Source: SHVO01 sp041905525 (GTDB lineage Bacteria; Pseudomonadota; Alphaproteobacteria; Rhodospirillales; Rhodospirillaceae). From it: a stretch of DNA of 64,000 bases. Location of the stretch: assembly GCA_041905525.1 (NCBI GenBank), contig JAYRKY010000004.1:124001-188000 (forward strand), given 5' to 3'. A model generated the notes under the pieces. That model did no database searches. It was not told the DNA's origin and saw only the letters and a program-made list of their open reading frames with translations. This document shows positions 60,300-64,000 of this stretch, in pieces. Every line of letters begins with the position of its first letter. Position 1 is the first letter of the stretch. A program made the position numbers and the translations under genes.

Positions 60300-60845
60300 A
60301 TGTCAGCACCGAAGTTTTTCGCCACCGGACGCGTCCTCGCACTCTCCACCGCACTTGCGGTATTCGGGGCCGGGCTGTTCGCCGCATGGCCGGGTTCCCA
60401 GCTCCTCTCGGCCGCCGCGGCCGCGGAGCCTAAGCCTCATGAACCCCTTGATCCGAAAAAGGCGCAGTCTCTGCCCGAGAGCCCGCTTACCATCGGTACA
60501 CACAAATTCACCATCGAACTCGCGGACGACGACAAAGAGCGGGAAATTGGGCTCATGCATCGCGGCCAGATGGCCGATGATCATGGAATGCTGTTCGATT
60601 TCGGCAGCCCGCGCCGGGTCGGTTTTTGGATGCGCAACACCTTCATCCCCTTGGATATGCTCTTCATGAAGTCCGACGGCGAGATCGTCAGTATCATCGA
60701 GAATGTGCGCCCGCATGTTGAAACGCCCGTCGGACCCGACCGGCCTATCCGCGCGGTCCTCGAACTGAACGGCGGATTGGCGAAGAAGCTGGGACTGAAA
60801 GTCGGCGACGTGGTCCGCCACGCCGTCTTCAACAACGGACCGTAG
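60300..60845 (+). CDS. Exported DUF192-family protein
   Basis: A 181-residue protein with an N-terminal hydrophobic signal or anchor (about 10-32). The DUF192 domain spans about 65-175: ELADDDKEREIGLMHRGQMADDHGMLFDFG, VGFWMRNTFIPLDMLFM and RAVLELNGGLAKKLGLKVGD. DUF192 proteins are small beta-barrel proteins of unknown function found in bacteria and archaea. It is 3 bases from the Panacea gene and so translated with it. Confidence 0.85.
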   Translation: MSAPKFFATGRVLALSTALAVFGAGLFAAWPGSQLLSAAAAAEPKPHEPLDPKKAQSLPESPLTIGTHKFTIELADDDKEREIGLMHRGQMADDHGMLFDFGSPRRVGFWMRNTFIPLDMLFMKSDGEIVSIIENVRPHVETPVGPDRPIRAVLELNGGLAKKLGLKVGDVVRHAVFNNGP

Positions 60846-60859
60846 GTCCCGGCGTCACT

Positions 60860-61270
60860 CTAGAGTTGTTCCTGCGAAACGATCCCGTCGCGAAATCTGG
60901 CTTTCGCGGCGTCTATCGAGAAGCTGTCGAGTTCCCGTCCATCGACAATGACGTGAGCCAGATCGAGCTTTTCGGGAGCCCCGCGAAATCCACAGAAGGC
61001 CTTGCCTTCGTGGTGCATGTTCCTGATCGTCGCCGCGTATGTGATCCCAATCACATGGACAAGGTCCGAGGGGAGTCCGATCCTCGCCTCGTGCGGCGGG
61101 TTCTCCGGCAGCCTCGTCGCGTCGAACACCGTGAGCATTTGGATCGACCGCCGATCCTCCACTGACATGCGGACCGCAGTCTCGCACAACGAAACAGCGC
61201 GCGCGGGGAGTTCCGTCTCCGCGCACCCGGTGAGCAAGCTGGCGATGATGATTCCGGCACGAAAGTACAT
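60860..61270 (-). CDS. Small lipoprotein of unknown function
   Basis: A 136-residue protein with a lipoprotein signal ending LLTGC (residue 16). The body contains CETAVRMSVEDRRSIQM, HVIGITYAATIRNMHHEGKAFC and a C-terminal helix. Two Cys in the mature part could pair. No family recognised. Convergent with the DUF192 gene. Confidence 0.5.
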   Translation of the reverse strand: MYFRAGIIIASLLTGCAETELPARAVSLCETAVRMSVEDRRSIQMLTVFDATRLPENPPHEARIGLPSDLVHVIGITYAATIRNMHHEGKAFCGFRGAPEKLDLAHVIVDGRELDSFSIDAAKARFRDGIVSQEQL

Positions 61271-61534
61271 TCAATTCCCCTGAAGAGCACACACGCTCTT
61301 AAATCACTCCTGCGAAGTTGTGAGATATGAGGAGCTCTCCGTACGGGGTGTCCCGTAGGACGCCTTGGGTTCGGCGCCCCCAGCGGAGGTGAGGGCTCGC
61401 TTGGCCGATGGGACCGACGTCGGAGTCGGCCCGAACTGTAGCCCCAAAAGACGAGGGGCGGGGCTGTTCCTTGTTGCTTCTTAGAGGGGGTGCAGTTACT
61501 TTCCGCCGCGATTTTCGGGGGTTTCCGATGCCTT

Positions 61535-61611
61535 CGGGGTGTAGCTCAGCCTGGTAGAGCGCCAGCTTTGGGAGCTGGATGTCGTAGGTTCGAATCCTAT
61601 CGCCCCGACCA
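61535..61611 (+). tRNA. tRNA-Pro (TGG)
   Basis: A 77-base cloverleaf with encoded CCA. The acceptor stem pairs CGGGGTG with CGCCCCG. The anticodon stem is CCAGC/GCTGG and the loop TTTGGGA carries TGG, decoding CCN. Confidence 0.95.
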
Positions 61612-61684
61612 TTCGCGCCGTCCTTTGCGCGCGAGCAGGCAAAGAATTAGAATGCGTTCTGTGCAAGCGTTGAGAGTGCAAGGC

Positions 61685-61981
61685 ATGACCAAGTCCGTGA
61701 GAATTTTTCGGCCCGCGAAGACCGCGATGCAATCCGGCGCCGCCAACACCAAGCGTTGGCTGCTCGAGCACGATCCGGCAGACCCGCAAGAAGCCGATCC
61801 GCTGATGGGGTGGTCGGGGTCTTCCGACACTGACCGTCAGGTGAAGCTGTGGTTCGCGACGAAGGAAGAAGCCATCGCGTTTGCCACGCATAAGGGATTT
61901 GCCTATCGCGTCGAAGAGCCGCACAGCCGTACCTTCAAGCCGAAGTCTTACGCCGACAACTTCGCGTTCAAGCGGGCCTAA
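61685..61981 (+). CDS. NADH dehydrogenase accessory subunit (NDUFS4 / 'ETC complex I subunit' family)
   Basis: A 98-residue protein starting at ATG 61685; an upstream in-frame ATG at 61652 is less likely because family members begin a few residues before R-I-x-R-P-A-K. RIFRPAKTAMQSG, TKRWLLEHDP, DPLMGWSGSSDTDRQVKLWF and AYRVEEPHSRTFKPKSYADNF are hallmarks. In mitochondria this is the NDUFS4 (18 kDa) subunit of respiratory complex I; alphaproteobacteria keep it as a stand-alone gene. It lies between tRNA-Pro and tRNA-Arg in the same direction. Confidence 0.93.
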   Translation: MTKSVRIFRPAKTAMQSGAANTKRWLLEHDPADPQEADPLMGWSGSSDTDRQVKLWFATKEEAIAFATHKGFAYRVEEPHSRTFKPKSYADNFAFKRA

Positions 61982-61990
61982 CTTTTTTAC

Positions 61991-62067
61991 GACCCCGTAG
62001 CTCAGCTGGATAGAGCACCCGCCTTCTAAGCGGGTGGTCACAGGTTCGAATCCTGTCGGGGTCGCCA
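61991..62067 (+). tRNA. tRNA-Arg (TCT)
   Basis: A 77-base cloverleaf with encoded CCA. Acceptor GACCCCG pairs with CGGGGTC. The anticodon stem is CCCGC/GCGGG and the loop CTTCTAA carries TCT, decoding AGR. Confidence 0.95.
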
Positions 62068-62202
62068 GCCCCTGTTACACTCGCGATACAAAATGCGCAG
62101 CGCCGCGCACGCCTTGCGCATTGACCTCACGCCCACTGATTGAGACAAGAAAATCCGTTTGCGGAGCCTTGGGGACAAGGTTGGTCTGCCTCGGGGGTTC
62201 TT

Positions 62203-64000
62203 ATGTTCGTCACTATGTCGTCACGCGCCAGTCATCGCGCTTCTGTTTTCGCGGCGCGGCGCAGTCACCTCTCGCGCCTGCTTCTGCTGACAACCGCCGT
62301 GAGCCTTGCGCCGCTGGCCCCGGCCCGCGCGCAGTCTGCCACCAACGTTGCCACCGTCGCGGTGGACGCCTTTGGCGAGCGGGTAGGATCCGAGCAGATC
62401 GGGCTCTATAGCGAGCAAGCGGTTCGCGGATTCAGCCTGCAAGACTCTGGGAACTATCGCCTCGACGGCGCCTATTTCATCCGGTCCGCCAACATCGTCC
62501 CTTTGACCTTGGACGGCACCACTATCCGTGTCGGCATCAATGCCTTGGGCGTCGATTTCCCCGCTCCGTCGGGCATTGTCGAGTACAGGCTGGCAAACGC
62601 GCCGCCGGGGCTGCGCGAGGAGATCGAGTTGTCTCCCGTGCGGGACTACGGCGGCTACGCGTGGCTGATCAAGGGCTCGGCGGGCACGCGCGACGGTGTG
62701 ATCGGCGCGGCCTACGGTGTCAACGTTATGAACGATACAGGGTACGACGGCCAAAAACGGCATCCGCGCCATTTCGCGTTCGTGCCCACCTGGCGTCCCA
62801 GCGACAAGTTCCAACTCCGCGGCATGTTCTCGGCAGACCGGTTCTTCAAGCCGGGCGGCGATTATGGGTTCGTGCTGTCGGGCGACAGACTTCCGGCGCC
62901 GATGCCGGTACCCAACCGCTATTGGACCGAATGGGGACACTTCAGCCAGTGGCAATTCGCCTCCGGCGCCATCGCCCGCTACAATTTCACCGACGGCGTC
63001 GCCCTCCAATCTTCATTCGTGTGGACGAAGCTGGATCGTTGGCGTCAGGACTTCACCACGCTCACGGTCGACGGAGACGGCCTTGGCACCGCGACCGTGG
63101 TCCGCGGCCGGCCGATTGACGCGAGCTCAAAGGCGGTCGAGACCCGCCTGCAGTGGCGTGTCGCCGAGGGACAGCGGCTGTTCGGCACGTTGCGCTGGCG
63201 CCAATCCGATAGCAATTTCCGTCCCGGCGTTGCGGTTCCGCTGGGGTTCGTCGATCTGAAAGCGGGCCTTGCGCGATCAATGGCAGAGCCCGCACCTCTG
63301 CCCGAGGTCGCGCCGACCTACGACGAGACGCGTCAGGTCATGGCGGGCGTCGGATACGAGGCGGACTTTACCGAAACCTTCTGGGTGCGCGGCGCCGTTC
63401 TGAAGACGCGCTATGAAAAGGATCGCACGCCGCCGGGGCAGCCGACCCTGAGCAATCAGGATTCGCCGTGGCTCTACGACTTCGCCGCCACTTACGCGCC
63501 GTCGGAGAGCTTGACGCTGTTCGCAACAACGGTGCGCGGGCTGGAAGAGTCGGGCACGGCGCCTAACAATGCCGCCAATCGCAATGAAGTTTTGCCCGCC
63601 GTCCTGGCGACCCAGTACGAACTCGGTCTGCGCTACCGCATCACGCCAACCGTCACCTTCATCAGTTCCTTGTTCGAGATCGAGAAGCCAACACCCGGTC
63701 TCGATTCAAATAATGTGTACCGGCTGATCGGCGATGCACGCCACCGCGGTCTGGAACTTTCGCTGGTTGGCCGGCCCCTCCCGTCCGTCAATATTGTCAG
63801 CGGCTTGGTTCTTCTCGACGCGGACCGGCGCGGCGAACTCATCGACCGCGGCGTTCTGATCGGCCGCGCCGTGGGCGTGTCGAAACTCAACGGGCTTTTG
63901 AACGTCACGTATCAACTTCCCTTCCTCAAGGGGCTCTCGATCGACGGTCAGATGAATTACTATTCGAAGATGTTGCTCAATCCGCGGATCGGGGTTTACA
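62203..64000 (+). CDS. TonB-dependent receptor, 5' part (runs off the window)
   Basis: Open from ATG 62203 to the window end without a stop, 599 codons visible. A signal peptide covers about 1-45 (a long basic start, then LLLLTTAVSLAPLAPARAQ). A plug-like region follows (about 50-150: TVAVDAFGERVGSEQIGLYSEQAVRGFSLQ), in which the first segment may be the TonB box. Beta-strand-rich barrel sequence runs on (RWRPSDKFQLRGMFSADRFF, TRLQWRVAEGQRLFGTLRWRQ, ATQYELGLRYRITPTVTF). Such receptors import siderophores or other large nutrients through the outer membrane. The substrate is unknown. Its 3' end is outside. Confidence 0.8.
   Translation, partial: MFVTMSSRASHRASVFAARRSHLSRLLLLTTAVSLAPLAPARAQSATNVATVAVDAFGERVGSEQIGLYSEQAVRGFSLQDSGNYRLDGAYFIRSANIVPLTLDGTTIRVGINALGVDFPAPSGIVEYRLANAPPGLREEIELSPVRDYGGYAWLIKGSAGTRDGVIGAAYGVNVMNDTGYDGQKRHPRHFAFVPTWRPSDKFQLRGMFSADRFFKPGGDYGFVLSGDRLPAPMPVPNRYWTEWGHFSQWQFASGAIARYNFTDGVALQSSFVWTKLDRWRQDFTTLTVDGDGLGTATVVRGRPIDASSKAVETRLQWRVAEGQRLFGTLRWRQSDSNFRPGVAVPLGFVDLKAGLARSMAEPAPLPEVAPTYDETRQVMAGVGYEADFTETFWVRGAVLKTRYEKDRTPPGQPTLSNQDSPWLYDFAATYAPSESLTLFATTVRGLEESGTAPNNAANRNEVLPAVLATQYELGLRYRITPTVTFISSLFEIEKPTPGLDSNNVYRLIGDARHRGLELSLVGRPLPSVNIVSGLVLLDADRRGELIDRGVLIGRAVGVSKLNGLLNVTYQLPFLKGLSIDGQMNYYSKMLLNPRIGVY

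Noticed and set aside
62221..63009. A 262-codon minus-strand open frame
   Set aside because: Antisense to the TonB-dependent receptor, which has a signal peptide and barrel strands and stays open to the window end.

Overview
The window is a 64 kb piece of a GC-rich alphaproteobacterial chromosome. Support for that placement: two operators of the form GTTC-N7-GTTC (the alphaproteobacterial LexA box), a TTAA-N7-TTAA site (the CtrA box), an NDUFS4-type 'ETC complex I subunit' gene, glnE, and the tyrS/anmK pairing. Gene content (RNase E, GlnE, TyrS, PrfB, MnmA, DusA, PBP1a, three tRNAs) is mostly core chromosome. A genus cannot be fixed from sequence alone; a Rhizomicrobium/Micropepsis-like lineage is only a guess.

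Layout. 1-6.2 kb: the 3' end of the hook gene flgE, a DUF2786 protein, an M48 protease/DsbA operon, a compact gamma-glutamyltransferase-like lipoprotein and an aminotransferase. 6.2-13.8 kb: rne (with an extraordinary His/Asp insertion) divergent from an AmiC-type amidase and PBP1a. 13.8-20.6 kb: prfB with its programmed frameshift, a repeat-bearing spacer, a DUF455/peroxiredoxin pair and glnE. 20.7-31.5 kb: a YhdP-like AsmA protein, tyrS, anmK, a hydrolase, then cysteine desulfurase-ferredoxin-mnmA (sulfur transfer to tRNA) and a MIO-type ammonia-lyase with Cys in place of the cofactor Ser. 31.6-33.3 kb: tRNA-Met followed by a frameshifted phage-like gene. 33.5-39.9 kb: a permease, a PEBP protein, free-methionine sulfoxide reductase, class III alcohol dehydrogenase and a methyltransferase. 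39.9-43.7 kb: a phage-type repressor, a gene-free spacer holding a likely small RNA and a CtrA box, and a SPOR lipoprotein. 43.9-51.8 kb: surface-glycan genes: a DUF115 (Maf-like) protein, then (after cytochrome c and pepN on the other strand) a CMP-sugar synthetase fused to an RraA domain, a nucleotidyltransferase and a CDP-glycerol-transferase-like protein. 51.8-64 kb: small envelope proteins, dusA, a LexA-controlled 32-residue membrane peptide, the YdbH-YnbE-YdbL lipid-transport operon, a lone Panacea protein, tRNA-Pro, tRNA-Arg and the start of a TonB-dependent receptor.

The strongest candidates for new biology are (i) the 32-aa membrane peptide at 55592-55690, whose promoter is bracketed by two LexA boxes and which resembles the SOS division inhibitor SidA in size and layout; (ii) the three-gene glycan operon at 48433-51816 with its cytidylyltransferase-RraA fusion; (iii) the orphan-terminator RNA near 40905-41032 carrying an anti-Shine-Dalgarno stretch; and (iv) the Cys-143 MIO-type ammonia-lyase. 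No CRISPR array, insertion sequence, rRNA operon or intact prophage was seen. Many long antisense reading frames exist because the DNA is GC-rich; they were treated as shadows.
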